This document shows positions 7,820 to 14,110 of a DNA stretch of 20,070 nucleotides, in pieces (positions within the stretch are counted from its first letter, which is position 1; each line of letters opens with the position of its first letter). A program made the translations under genes and the position numbers. This DNA is from a virus, in IMG/VR virus record IMGVR_UViG_3300007735_000444, positions 1 to 20,070 of that record. One strand, written 5' to 3'. The notes beneath the pieces are model-generated. The model did no database searches and was not told where the DNA came from. It saw nothing but the letters and a program-made list of their open reading frames with translations.

Positions 7820-8349
7820 ATAACAATAGCCCTTACTCTTAATCCTTCTTCCGATAATCGCAAAAGTAAAGCAGTTTGTTCGTTTTCATCAGCGCACTCA
7901 ATTACTACTTCATAGCGTTCAGCAATTTCTTTTATGCTGGTATCTATTTCATCACGGGTTTTCAAATCAAAATCTTTGAAACCTAATTCACCAATGTTCC
8001 ATTCTTCTAATTTTAATTCCCGTAACTGGCTTAATAGTATTTCTGTATTCCAAGATGCTAATTCAGCCGTGCGATTATCAGCAAGCGCATATGCTTTTAT
8101 CGTATCTTCATCCCAAGTATCGGGAACACGCACTACGGATAAACCTTTCCACCCTATTTGCCGAGCGGCTTCTAATGTGCCGTTACCAGCAACTACGATA
8201 TTATCTTTTGTTATAACAACGGGTTTTCGTTGCCCAAATGTTTGTAACGATTTAGCAATAGCATCTATATTTTTCTTGTTATGGCTTCTTGCGTTATTGG
8301 CATCAAGCATTAAATCATCAATCGGGATAATTTCTACATTTAGTTCCAT
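7816..8349 (-). CDS. ParB/Srx-fold (ParB N-terminal domain) protein
   Basis: A 177-residue protein of the phage ParB-like class. Residues 20-69 carry R-S-H-N-K-K-NIDAIAKSL-TFGQRKPVV and VAGNGTLEAARQIGW. The GNGT motif replaces the GERR box of chromosomal ParB. After DNRTAE (91-96) there is an alpha/beta tail, YEVVIECADENEQTALLLRL and onward, that is shared with other phage ParB-like and DNA-modification proteins. Such proteins have been proposed to act as nucleases, CTPases or DNA-loading factors. Stop and start of the ABC-GNAT gene overlap as ATGA, so the two are co-translated and probably act together. The start has a GGAAAGG site and lies just beyond the 8374-8407 hairpin. Confidence 0.8.
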   Translation of the reverse strand: MELNVEIIPIDDLMLDANNARSHNKKNIDAIAKSLQTFGQRKPVVITKDNIVVAGNGTLEAARQIGWKGLSVVRVPDTWDEDTIKAYALADNRTAELASWNTEILLSQLRELKLEEWNIGELGFKDFDLKTRDEIDTSIKEIAERYEVVIECADENEQTALLLRLSEEGLRVRAIVI

Positions 8350-8373
8350 TACTAGCCTTTCCTAAGATTAAGT

Positions 8374-8407
8374 GAGAGGGGTGCCAAGGGACGGAAGCAC
8401 CCCTCTC
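8374..8407 (-). terminator. 11-bp perfect hairpin between early and late modules
   Basis: GAGAGGGGTGC (8374-8384) and GCACCCCTCTC (8397-8407) are perfect inverted repeats around a 12-base loop. The hairpin sits between the HTH gene stop (8414) and the ParB-like start (8349). The stem is G+C-rich and stable, but the following bases (ACTTAATCTTAGG on the minus strand) hold no U tract. It may therefore be a weak or factor-dependent terminator, an mRNA processing or stability element, or a protein-binding site. Confidence 0.5.
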
Positions 8408-8413
8408 TATTCG

Positions 8414-8617
8414 CTACTCCGAAGGGATAAACGGAGTGCGAACTGCCTTCACTCGCTGGACATCTGCCAAAGTAAAAAGCGACCTACGCTTTTGTTTGCC
8501 TACTGGTATTAACAATTTACGATGCACTAATTGTCGCAAATTATTTGGCGTGATGCCAAGTAATTCGGCGGCATAAACGCTATCTACAATATCGTCTGAT
8601 ATATCTGTGTTTTCCAT
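8414..8617 (-). CDS. Small MerR/excisionase-type helix-turn-helix protein
   Basis: A 67-residue protein that is almost entirely one winged-helix domain. SVYAAELLGITPNNLRQLVHRKLLIPVGKQKRRSLFTLADVQRV (in parts, residues 13-56) has the 'AA.lLGit..nlRqlv.r..l.p....rr..f...Dv' pattern of MerR/HTH_17 and excisionase-like proteins. It probably binds DNA as a regulator or as an architectural factor in recombination. No integrase lies in this window to make it a clear Xis. The start has AAAGGCAG 5 bases upstream. It follows SSB by 12 bases and precedes the 8374-8407 hairpin, so it is the last gene of the early module. Confidence 0.7.
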   Translation of the reverse strand: MENTDISDDIVDSVYAAELLGITPNNLRQLVHRKLLIPVGKQKRRSLFTLADVQRVKAVRTPFIPSE

Positions 8618-8629
8618 TATCTGCCTTTC

Positions 8630-9028
8630 TTATGCCCAAGGGTCATCAACTGGGTCCTCTATTGGTTTATTATGCTCAACCGTTAATGGTTCAGCCGTAT
8701 TTTTTGGAACAATGCCGTAAGTATCACAATTTATTTGTAATGTTTTTTGATTATTGCCTTCTTTATCTACCCAAGATTCCACATTAAATCTGCCACTAAT
8801 TACTACGCGTTTGCCTTTTCGTAATTCGTTAGCCGCGCCCGTAGCATCTTTACCCCAAACAAAACACCGAAACCAAATTGTTTCGCCATCTTCCCATTCG
8901 TTATTTTTTTTAACGCGTGGAGTATTTGCTATGGTAAAACTTGTAACTAATGCACCCGTTGGTGTTTTTCTTAATTCTGGGTCGCTTCCTAAATTACCTG
9001 TAACTGTTAATATGCCTTCACCAGCCAT
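8630..9028 (-). CDS. ssb: Single-stranded DNA-binding protein
   Basis: A 132-residue SSB. The N-terminal 105 residues are a classic OB fold: LTVTGNLGSDPELRKTPTG, then FTIANTPR, WFRCFVWGKDA, LRKGKRVVISGRF and WVDKEGNNQKTLQI. It coats single strands made during replication and RecT-mediated annealing. The acidic tail ends PVDDPWA rather than the usual DDxxPF that docks replication and repair proteins. A Trp-based tip may serve a phage-specific partner or a host with a divergent SSB tail. It overlaps the HNH gene by 11 bases. Confidence 0.93.
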   Translation of the reverse strand: MAGEGILTVTGNLGSDPELRKTPTGALVTSFTIANTPRVKKNNEWEDGETIWFRCFVWGKDATGAANELRKGKRVVISGRFNVESWVDKEGNNQKTLQINCDTYGIVPKNTAEPLTVEHNKPIEDPVDDPWA

Positions 9029-9368
9029 AACCTTCTATCCTTTCAATATAATCGTATTGCCCATCATCCGTTAGTGTAACAATAGAACCGTTAGGCAACT
9101 GTAATGGAATATTATCTGGCTCGGCGTGTCGTGAAACTATATGACCCGATAGCGTAGATTTTTTTATGTTCATATGAACACTAAATGATGCCAAGTTATG
9201 GCAATCGTGATGTAACGCAATTAAATTATTAACTTCATCTTTACCGCCACGCGATTTGAATTTGCGATGATGTAATGCAAAATTATCTGTTAATACTAAC
9301 CCACATAATTCGCAGTATCCTTTACACCGTGCTAACACCAAATCTCTTAGAGATTTCCAATCCGCCAT
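9018..9368 (-). CDS. HNH endonuclease
   Basis: A 116-residue protein. Residues 15-60 form an HNH/treble-clef nuclease: C19-E-L-C22, H33-H34 with RKFKSRGGKDEVNNLIALHHDCHN, where N47/N48, H53 and the C56-H57 pair complete the metal and zinc sites. A C-terminal half with HIVSRHAEPDNIP and LTDDGQYDYIE is less familiar. HNH enzymes in phages serve as packaging partners, homing nucleases or recombination nucleases. This one sits between RusA and SSB, so a recombination or DNA-processing role fits better than a packaging role. The start has GGAAGGC 6 bases upstream. Confidence 0.88.
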   Translation of the reverse strand: MADWKSLRDLVLARCKGYCELCGLVLTDNFALHHRKFKSRGGKDEVNNLIALHHDCHNLASFSVHMNIKKSTLSGHIVSRHAEPDNIPLQLPNGSIVTLTDDGQYDYIERIEGYGW

Positions 9369-9397
9369 TAGATGCCTTCCTAGAATTTAATGAGGGT

Positions 9398-9886
9398 TTA
9401 ATCGGTATATGTGTTGAAGTAATCGTCAAGGATTTGTGTATTGCTGATACTGCGGCTTAATTTTGCACGGTCTGTAATTTTAATCCAAGCCCCTTCTATA
9501 TCAGAATATTCTTTGCTAGCAGTTAATTTAACTACTTGCTCATCATCATTATAAGCAACGCCTGTTAAAGCATCTAATACTGCTCTTGCTAACTTATCTA
9601 TATCAGGGCGTTTATGCGGTTCTTTGCGTTTAACTGTTTTCGGGCGCGCCATATGGAAAGTTACATTAATTTCTACGCCTTCTTCTGCTTTAGTAACTTG
9701 TGCGTGGCGAGCGCAGTTAGCAATTGTTGCTCGCCACACAGCCAAGTCATTTGCCCTCATATGAATTGCGTGACCATTAATGAATTTTAACGAACCTTGC
9801 GGCACGGCTTTACCAGCCACGAAAAAATGAGCATTAATACCATTTATTTCGTTGCCAGTATTTCCAAGCGTTACAAGGTGTTCCAT
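9398..9886 (-). CDS. rusA: RusA-family Holliday junction resolvase
   Basis: About 162 residues from the ATG at 9886; a TTG at 9898 gives four more. The core reads HFFVAGKAVPQGSLKF near the N-terminus, then KRPDIDKLARAVLDALTGVAYNDDEQVVKL. These are the acidic cluster (PD-D-K, LDAL and NDDEQV) that binds Mg2+ in RusA dimers cutting four-way junctions. It would resolve branched DNA before packaging or during RecT recombination. The N-terminal 17-20 residues overlap the end of the upstream hydrolase gene. Neither start has a convincing ribosome site, so start choice is uncertain by a few codons. Confidence 0.88.
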   Translation of the reverse strand: MEHLVTLGNTGNEINGINAHFFVAGKAVPQGSLKFINGHAIHMRANDLAVWRATIANCARHAQVTKAEEGVEINVTFHMARPKTVKRKEPHKRPDIDKLARAVLDALTGVAYNDDEQVVKLTASKEYSDIEGAWIKITDRAKLSRSISNTQILDDYFNTYTD

Positions 9887-10235
9887 AGCGGTGCTCAATA
9901 TACCGCAATCCGTTAATGATTTGTTTCATCGGGTCGGTGCTTGTTTCACCAAGCATTTGTGCTATACCAAAAGCCGTGCTAGTAGGGTTATCAGCAAGAT
10001 GATTCCACGCTGATTCTTTACCCCAAAGCATATTTAGGCATTTGGATTGTTTTTTACCCCAACCATATTTAGCCATTTTTATTTTGGCATATGTTTTGGG
10101 TTCAGTGTGTGCTATCGCTTTATGGACTTGTCTTATCTCTAGTTTAGGCGCGGTGGCTTCTGCTGGATATATGATTCCAACCGCCAACGCAATAGCCATA
10201 ATTAGAGTTGTTTTTAGTTTTTTGCGATTTGGCAT
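9834..10235 (-). CDS. Secreted SLT-like peptidoglycan hydrolase (lytic transglycosylase type)
   Basis: A 133-residue protein with a signal peptide: KK-rich start, a hydrophobic stretch TTLIMAIALAVGIIYP (9-24) and probable cleavage after AEA. The mature C-terminal domain has CLNMLWGKESAWN, where E74 is the expected catalytic acid, then TSTAFGIAQML and RYIEHRYGTPCNAWKYWQRNKWY. The 'RYGxPCxAWxxWQxxxWY' ending with two Cys (C66, C121) is typical of actinobacterial SLT or aggregation-promoting-factor-like enzymes. It should cleave cell-wall glycan outside the membrane. Its place in the replication/recombination module rather than a lysis cassette is odd. The start has a strong AAGGAG. It overlaps RusA by 53 bases. 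Confidence 0.8.
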   Translation of the reverse strand: MPNRKKLKTTLIMAIALAVGIIYPAEATAPKLEIRQVHKAIAHTEPKTYAKIKMAKYGWGKKQSKCLNMLWGKESAWNHLADNPTSTAFGIAQMLGETSTDPMKQIINGLRYIEHRYGTPCNAWKYWQRNKWY

Positions 10236-10247
10236 ATCTGCTACTCC

Positions 10248-10562
10248 TTAGAGAGTGCGAGTTTTTTCGCTCTCTTTGTTATCGTAGTTTTCTGCGTGTT
10301 TATATTTGGAGCGTTCTCTTAATCTTTGCCCCATTTCCTCGGTGCTAACGGAGGTATTTTGGATTTCTGCTCTCTCATAATTACAAACCGAGCAGAATTG
10401 CACCCCATCATACCATTTTTCCACAACGATTTTTTCGCCTTTATTCCATCGTTCCTGTTGGTCTAAATAACGAATATGAATAAAGCCTTTTTCACATCCT
10501 TCGGTGTGTGTGCAACGGCAGTTTAATCTGCCACAATGATTATGATTTTGTCCCAGTAACAT
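10248..10562 (-). CDS. Cys-rich hypothetical protein, likely zinc-binding
   Basis: A 104-residue protein. The N-terminus is dense in Cys and His (C10, C15, C17, C23 with HNHC and CRC), and a CSVC pair lies at 57-60. These residues could hold one or two zinc ions. The C-terminal third is charged (RLRERSKYKH...NKESEKTRTL) and probably disordered. The ATG shares a base with the stop of the 57-residue gene upstream (TAATG). I recognise no family. A DNA- or RNA-binding accessory role would suit the zinc-binding look, but there is no direct evidence. Confidence 0.6.
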   Translation of the reverse strand: MLLGQNHNHCGRLNCRCTHTEGCEKGFIHIRYLDQQERWNKGEKIVVEKWYDGVQFCSVCNYERAEIQNTSVSTEEMGQRLRERSKYKHAENYDNKESEKTRTL

Positions 10563-10735
10563 TACATTTCCCTTCTTATTAGATTCATTACATCATCTAT
10601 AGCCGTTTCAAAACCGTGCTTATAAATAAAAGCAAGTTCATTCATTGGCTCATCTTTTACGCGTAATTCATTTATATTGCGTAAAAGTTTTTGTAGTAAT
10701 TCAAAATTACTAAGTTCAGTTGGTTTTTCCGTCAT
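10562..10735 (-). CDS. Small helical protein, 57 residues
   Basis: Reading the minus strand from the ATG at 10735 gives MTEKPTELSNFELLQKLLRN and onward to NLIRREM, ending with TAA at 10562-10564. It overlaps the end of the upstream gene by 20 bases and the next ATG by one base, so it fills what would otherwise be a 153-base gap in a tightly packed operon. The composition is mostly helical and acidic, with no Cys. No family is recognised. The overlaps on both sides are the main evidence that it is real. Confidence 0.6.
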   Translation of the reverse strand: MTEKPTELSNFELLQKLLRNINELRVKDEPMNELAFIYKHGFETAIDDVMNLIRREM

Positions 10736-11015
10736 AGTTTCCTAACGCTATATCGGCGCAAATCGTTTGAACGCCTATTAGAGCATTATCAACCGAACCA
10801 GCAGTTTTGATGATTTGTTTGCGATTGTTTAATGGTTTCCAAGCCATTATTTGTTCAGCAATTTGGTTGCGTATTTGTGCTTCCAATACTGATATTACTT
10901 GTTTAGCCAATTCGGTATCTTTGCCTTTTGGCGTATCAAGCAATAATTGTCCGTTTTTTACAGACCAATGCGGTTTGGTGCATATGCCAAAATTAAACAA
11001 ATGCCGAATCTGCAT
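10716..11015 (-). CDS. Hypothetical protein, 99 residues
   Basis: A 99-residue protein beginning MQIRHLFNFGICTKPHWSVKNGQLLLDTPKG. The middle is helical (ELAKQVISVLEAQIRNQIAEQIMAW), and the C-terminal part (TAGSVDNALIGVQTICADIALGNYDG) is mildly hydrophobic but not membrane-spanning. The ATG has AGGCAGG at the end of the preceding 38-residue gene, whose stop is 2 bases away. I do not recognise the family. It is part of the chain of small genes between the replication protein and the SLT hydrolase. Confidence 0.6.
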   Translation of the reverse strand: MQIRHLFNFGICTKPHWSVKNGQLLLDTPKGKDTELAKQVISVLEAQIRNQIAEQIMAWKPLNNRKQIIKTAGSVDNALIGVQTICADIALGNYDGKTN

Positions 11016-11017
11016 AA

Positions 11018-11134
11018 TTACCTGCCTCTTTTGTGGTCAATGGATAATTCGTAATGATAATCGCATAGTGCCTTACCCATTTTGGTATGGGTTGCTATAT
11101 CTTTACATAAGATACAAGTTGTCCCTTGTTCCAT
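11018..11134 (-). CDS. 38-residue zinc-finger-type miniprotein
   Basis: The ATG at 11134 overlaps the stop of the replication-protein gene (TAATG). The frame gives MEQGTTCILCKDIATHTKMG and ends in HKRGR with TAA at 11018-11020. C7-x2-C10 and C24-x2-H27 form a CCCH zinc-finger pattern that fills most of the protein. The TAATG junction, the 2-base gap to the next ATG and the regular Cys spacing support a real gene despite its size. Such mini zinc ribbons are common in phages and often unannotated; no function is known. Confidence 0.6.
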   Translation of the reverse strand: MEQGTTCILCKDIATHTKMGKALCDYHYELSIDHKRGR

Positions 11135-11928
11135 TATTTGCCCTGCCTTTCTTTATACATATTCTGAGCCACGCGATATGCGTAACTTACTAAATCTGTT
11201 AAATCTTTACTTGCCGCCTCATCTATAGCCAATAAGGCTATACGCCCAAAGCGTTTAGTCATTTGACCTATGCGCCCAATTTCTGCGCTGGATAATTGCC
11301 TAGTTTGTAATTCCGCTACATACCAAGCAGTTAATGCAATACATCCGCCTATATCGTTAGCGTTATGTAATGCATCCCATTGTTCTTCCACTAACTTAGA
11401 TAAGTTCCAAGCGTTAATACCATTTGCTCTTGCTTCGGCAAGTTTATTGCCTATTGCTTCAACGGCATTTTTAGCACTTGCTACTCTAGGCGTAGGAAGT
11501 TGTTTATTTATCTGTATTCTGTTTTCTGTATTCTGTATTCTGTATTCTGGCTCTGTTACTAACGCGTTATCCCACCCGTCATCATCTGCTTCGGATTGTT
11601 TTTGTCGGTAACGCTTGGCTCTAGTCCGTAATGCTTCCCGTTTATGTTCAACCTGAGCCTTACTGGTTTGATGTGCCAAATAATCGTGGATTTGAAATCC
11701 TTTTTCCACTCTTATCCATAAACCGACTTCTTCCAATTCATCCGATGGTTTGGCGGTGCTTTCTTTATCACTTAGCATTCCTGATACTGCCTGATATGGA
11801 ACAAACCCATCTGTTAAATATTTACCTGAATAGCATAATCCGCGTATATGTAGCCGAAATGCTAAATCAGATAAACCAATAACTTTTGGATGGTCGGGAA
11901 AACTATCGTCAATTTTTATCCAAGCCAT
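11134..11928 (-). CDS. Replication-initiation-like protein (winged-helix N-terminus)
   Basis: A 264-residue protein. The start MAWIKIDDSFPDHPKVIGLSD and the following LAFRLHIRGLCYSGKYLTDGFVP are the N-terminal winged-helix signature of phage replication and replisome-organiser proteins. A basic linker (KREALRTRAKRYRQKQ, about 96-111) leads to a low-complexity joint encoded by tandem heptamers (YRIQNTENRIQ, about 129-139). A helical C-terminal domain follows, about 160-264. By analogy with lambda O or DnaD-like organisers, the N-terminus would bind the origin and the C-terminus recruit helicase; this is inference. The start has a strong AAGGAG. Confidence 0.65.
   Translation of the reverse strand: MAWIKIDDSFPDHPKVIGLSDLAFRLHIRGLCYSGKYLTDGFVPYQAVSGMLSDKESTAKPSDELEEVGLWIRVEKGFQIHDYLAHQTSKAQVEHKREALRTRAKRYRQKQSEADDDGWDNALVTEPEYRIQNTENRIQINKQLPTPRVASAKNAVEAIGNKLAEARANGINAWNLSKLVEEQWDALHNANDIGGCIALTAWYVAELQTRQLSSAEIGRIGQMTKRFGRIALLAIDEAASKDLTDLVSYAYRVAQNMYKERQGK
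11515..11549. repeat. Five tandem heptamers (TATTCTG) inside the replication-protein gene
   Basis: Five contiguous 7-base units: TATTCTG, TTTTCTG, then TATTCTG three times. The second differs by one base. They lie between the N-terminal and C-terminal parts of the replication-like protein and encode its RIQNTE-type linker. Seven is not a multiple of three, so gain or loss of a unit would shift the frame. Placement matches origins that sit inside initiator genes, as in lambda O. Confidence 0.85.
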
Positions 11929-11930
11929 TT

Positions 11931-12164
11931 TTACTCCTTCCTTTTTCCCGAGGCTATATCAGCCGCTTCGTTCCATAAGTTTTCAATCTCGGCAAGTCTT
12001 ATAGCACTTTCCGAATAGAGTTGTCGCCAATGCAACTGGTCGGTATTTGCACTTTTGTTCTCAAAATCTTCCTTCCAGTAACAGGCTTCACTTGCTCTTT
12101 TGCGCAAAATCCGTTCTATGGATTGTCTTACTTCAAGTTCCGTTGGCGGTAAAAAGTTTTCCAT
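11931..12164 (-). CDS. Hypothetical helical protein, 77 residues
   Basis: A 77-residue charged protein, MENFLPPTELEVRQSIERIL and onward. Two amphipathic helices are likely: residues 8-30, and 45-66 (WRQLYSESAIRLAEIENLWNEAA). The ATG follows the Cas4-like gene stop without a gap, and the replication protein starts 3 bases after its own stop with an AAGGAG site located within this gene's end. It has no recognised family. Its place between exonuclease and initiator suggests a small accessory of replication or recombination. Confidence 0.55.
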   Translation of the reverse strand: MENFLPPTELEVRQSIERILRKRASEACYWKEDFENKSANTDQLHWRQLYSESAIRLAEIENLWNEAADIASGKRKE

Positions 12165-13097
12165 TTATTTCACCGTCAATCGCATACTTGCTTGACCTTG
12201 TTTGAACGGGATAGGCTCACCGTATCTTTCATAGAATTGCGCTACTTGTTCTTCATCTAGCATTTTACGACCAGCCGTTTGCGACCAAGCCACCTTTATG
12301 CCATCAGATGTAACGCCTTCGGTGTTTTCAAGAAATGCTTTTAAGGCATCTTTTTCTTTTTCCAGTTCTTTTATATCATCGGAAACATCTAAATAGCGTT
12401 TAACGGCTTTTACAGTTTGATTATCCGTAATAGTTATTTCCGATTTTTCTTTTCCCTTACCACCGCAAGCCTGACCAAAATAAGGGCAATAATGTTGGCA
12501 AAATTGCGCCGCATATCGTTCGGGTGCTGGTGGTTCGGTCATATTTTGCACTTCGCGATACCATTCCATCGCTTCTAATGCAATTGCTTCGTTATATTCT
12601 TCCGTGTGTATTTTGATATTGCGCTCATCTCCATCACGCGGTATAGCCACTAAAGTAACAGTTTTAGGGTCGTTTGCTCCAGCGTATTTAATAAGCCAAC
12701 CATATAACTGCACTTGCCAGCGTTGTTGTTTGCTAGGAAAATAATCCAAATTGCGTAACTTGGTTGTTTTCCAATCAATTACTGCTCCTATTGCTGGTAT
12801 ATACATATCTATATGCCCTTTTATGCCATCTTTTTCAAACTCTTCCTCTAGCCAATAATCCTTCCATTCATTTTTGATAGTTTGCGTAAAAGCATTTTCT
12901 ATCATTTTATGAATAGCGGTTCCCATAAGTGCTGGGAGTTTTAAGGTGTTATTTTCTTTAGGAGTGCGTTGTAATTGATGCCAAACCTGCCTACGGCAAC
13001 CACCAATTTGGCTTACGCCCACTTCGGTTTGTTGGCTTCGTTTGCGGTCAGCGTCATAAGTTGTTAGCGTTTTAACTAACAATTCATCTATTTTCAT
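12165..13097 (-). CDS. Cas4/RecB-like PD-(D/E)XK exonuclease with Fe-S cluster
   Basis: A 310-residue nuclease. Motifs in order: C34 in GGCRRQVWH, H63 in GTAIHKMIE, D97 in GHIDMY, D108-W-K110 in AVIDWKTTK and Q130 in QVQLYGW, which together make the PD-(D/E)XK core. A C-terminal Cys triplet (C200, C204, C211 in FCQHYCPYFGQAC) pairs with C34 to form a 4Fe-4S site as in Cas4 and AddB-like enzymes. A tail of about 90 residues follows, with a coiled coil (SDDIKELEKEKDALKAFLE) as in phage exonucleases. With RecT upstream it forms a Red-type exonuclease/annealase pair. No CRISPR array is present. Its ribosome site is GAAAGGGATA. Confidence 0.88.
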   Translation of the reverse strand: MKIDELLVKTLTTYDADRKRSQQTEVGVSQIGGCRRQVWHQLQRTPKENNTLKLPALMGTAIHKMIENAFTQTIKNEWKDYWLEEEFEKDGIKGHIDMYIPAIGAVIDWKTTKLRNLDYFPSKQQRWQVQLYGWLIKYAGANDPKTVTLVAIPRDGDERNIKIHTEEYNEAIALEAMEWYREVQNMTEPPAPERYAAQFCQHYCPYFGQACGGKGKEKSEITITDNQTVKAVKRYLDVSDDIKELEKEKDALKAFLENTEGVTSDGIKVAWSQTAGRKMLDEEQVAQFYERYGEPIPFKQGQASMRLTVK

Positions 13098-13107
13098 TTT
13101 ATCCCTT

Positions 13108-13446
13108 TCAGATTTCTAATGAAGCCCTAACGGAAGTTCCGATAGAGCGTGCAATATCCACTTGTGTGCGAATACGCGTAGCGTTAGCCCTAGCCGCTTT
13201 AACTATGGCTTCTGCTTCATTTAATGCCGTAAATTCATCACGACAAGATAACAATGCGTGGTCATTTACATCTTGAACACGCATTTTTTCCGACCCATAA
13301 CTCAATCGTGCCGTTGCTATGGCTATTTCATACTGGGTTTTGGCTCGGTGATAACCGTGCTCGGCTTTCTCTAGGAAACTGTGTGCATCATCAATTTCTT
13401 TAGATAAAGTTGCTAATCTATTTTCTATAGCCTGTGGTGTAACCAA
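13108..13446 (-). CDS. Conserved-looking helical phage protein of the recombination module
   Basis: About 112 residues from a TTG at 13446 that has a perfect AAAGGAG seven bases upstream. An upstream ATG at 13491 would add 15 residues that are only the shadow of the overlapping zinc-ribbon gene. The protein is almost all helix and coiled coil: RLATLSKEIDDAHSFLEKAEHGYHRAKTQYEIA, then a Cys/Asp-rich turn and EAEAIVKAARANATRIRTQVDIARSIGTSVRASLE. The layout resembles a family of actinophage and other phage proteins found beside exonuclease and RecT genes, function unknown. It may be a partner of the recombinase or exonuclease. Confidence 0.65.
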   Translation of the reverse strand: MVTPQAIENRLATLSKEIDDAHSFLEKAEHGYHRAKTQYEIAIATARLSYGSEKMRVQDVNDHALLSCRDEFTALNEAEAIVKAARANATRIRTQVDIARSIGTSVRASLEI

Positions 13447-13549
13447 TTGGTTTCTCCTTTCCACTATTTCCACAAATTGAACACGCATCATCTGCGTTGC
13501 TTTTCCAGTTTGCGCAATACCAACAACGGTAAGGCTCTTTACTCACCAT
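13418..13549 (-). CDS. 43-residue zinc-ribbon miniprotein
   Basis: From the ATG at 13549 (or the GTG at 13546) the frame reads MVSKEPYRCWYCANWKSNAD and continues with CSIC to GYTTGYRK, stopping with TAG at 13418-13420. Two CxxC pairs (C9/C12, C23/C26) make a complete zinc ribbon. The start overlaps the end of the upstream gene by 11 bases. The strong AAAGGAG of the next gene lies inside this one, and the end overlaps that gene by 29 bases. This explains the otherwise unusual 92-base gap before 13446. No family is recognised beyond the ribbon fold. Confidence 0.62.
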   Translation of the reverse strand: MVSKEPYRCWYCANWKSNADDACSICGNSGKEKPIGYTTGYRK

Positions 13550-13781
13550 CGGCGTGATTAGCAATCCCAATTACAATAATTAAGGCTTCGTCTTTTTCAA
13601 AACCAGCCATAACTAAATTGGCATATAGTTCAAACAATTTATCCACCGATACCGACACTAAAGGCTTATCATCCTTTTTGGTAACAGTTTTAATTGTGGT
13701 GCTGGTATAACTACTAAAATTATCGTTATTGATAATCTTTGCAAAGTCATACCAAGTTGGTTGTTTATCTTTTGACTCCAT
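13539..13781 (-). CDS. Hypothetical protein, 80 residues
   Basis: An 80-residue protein. The N-terminus is polar and Thr/Lys-rich (SSYTSTTIKTVTKKDDKP). The C-terminal half is a helix-turn-helix-like pair (VDKLFELYANLVMAGFEKDEALIIVIGIANHADGE). The start has AAGGAG 7 bases upstream. Its first base is the last base of the upstream gene, so the two are coupled. I recognise no family. It lies in the RecT-exonuclease interval. Confidence 0.55.
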   Translation of the reverse strand: MESKDKQPTWYDFAKIINNDNFSSYTSTTIKTVTKKDDKPLVSVSVDKLFELYANLVMAGFEKDEALIIVIGIANHADGE

Positions 13782-14110
13782 TAGTTGCTCCTTATGCTTC
13801 TTAGTTCAAATATGCCATCCCACTCTGGGTGGCGTTCCAGTATCAACCGTGCGTAATAAGGTGCATAGTTGTTATTTATCTTGAAATCGCTATTAGGGTC
13901 GCTGGTAGTCATATAGTAATTCCAGCGTAAAACTTCAAATAGCATTTTGATGCCAATTTTGCCCCTACCACGATTTACCAATTCACGCGTCATTGATTCA
14001 AGAGCCGTATAAACCTGCGGATTAAGTCTGTGATATTCCTCAAACTTATCCGCAGGGTTTATAACGCCAGTTAAATCAAGTTCCATATGATGGAAACTTG
14101 AATTAGCCAT
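13781..14110 (-). CDS. Conserved phage protein of unknown function (FKxNNNY type)
   Basis: A 109-residue protein with a distinctive pattern: FEEYHRLNPQVYTALESMTRELVNRGRGKIGIKMLFEVLRWNY in the middle, then FKINNNYAPYYARLILERHPEWDGIFELR. I recognise this as a widespread phage protein ('fhxxNPxVyxxl...GixmLFEvlRW...fKlNNNYrxxYARL'), often near replication or recombination genes, with no known activity. The NNNY-x-YARL segment is the best conserved part and suggests a ligand or DNA contact. GAGAAGGC precedes the ATG, which overlaps the RecT stop by 8 bases. Confidence 0.75.
   Translation of the reverse strand: MANSSFHHMELDLTGVINPADKFEEYHRLNPQVYTALESMTRELVNRGRGKIGIKMLFEVLRWNYYMTTSDPNSDFKINNNYAPYYARLILERHPEWDGIFELRSIRSN

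Noticed and set aside
7886-7892. CUGAUGA on the minus strand within the ParB-like gene
   Set aside because: No hammerhead stems can be built around it; it encodes the ADEN segment.
7934-8365. Plus-strand frame of 143 codons opposite the ParB-like gene, and similar plus-strand frames elsewhere
   Set aside because: They are mirror frames of strong minus-strand genes, with no ribosome sites and no recognisable protein features.
12165-13097. CRISPR-associated Cas4
   Set aside because: The protein has the Cas4 fold, but there is no array, cas1 or cas2; the RecT neighbour points to a phage recombination exonuclease.
13447-13491. ATG start at 13491 for the helical recombination-module protein
   Set aside because: The added residues lie within the zinc-ribbon gene in another frame and contain the AAAGGAG site that serves the TTG at 13446.
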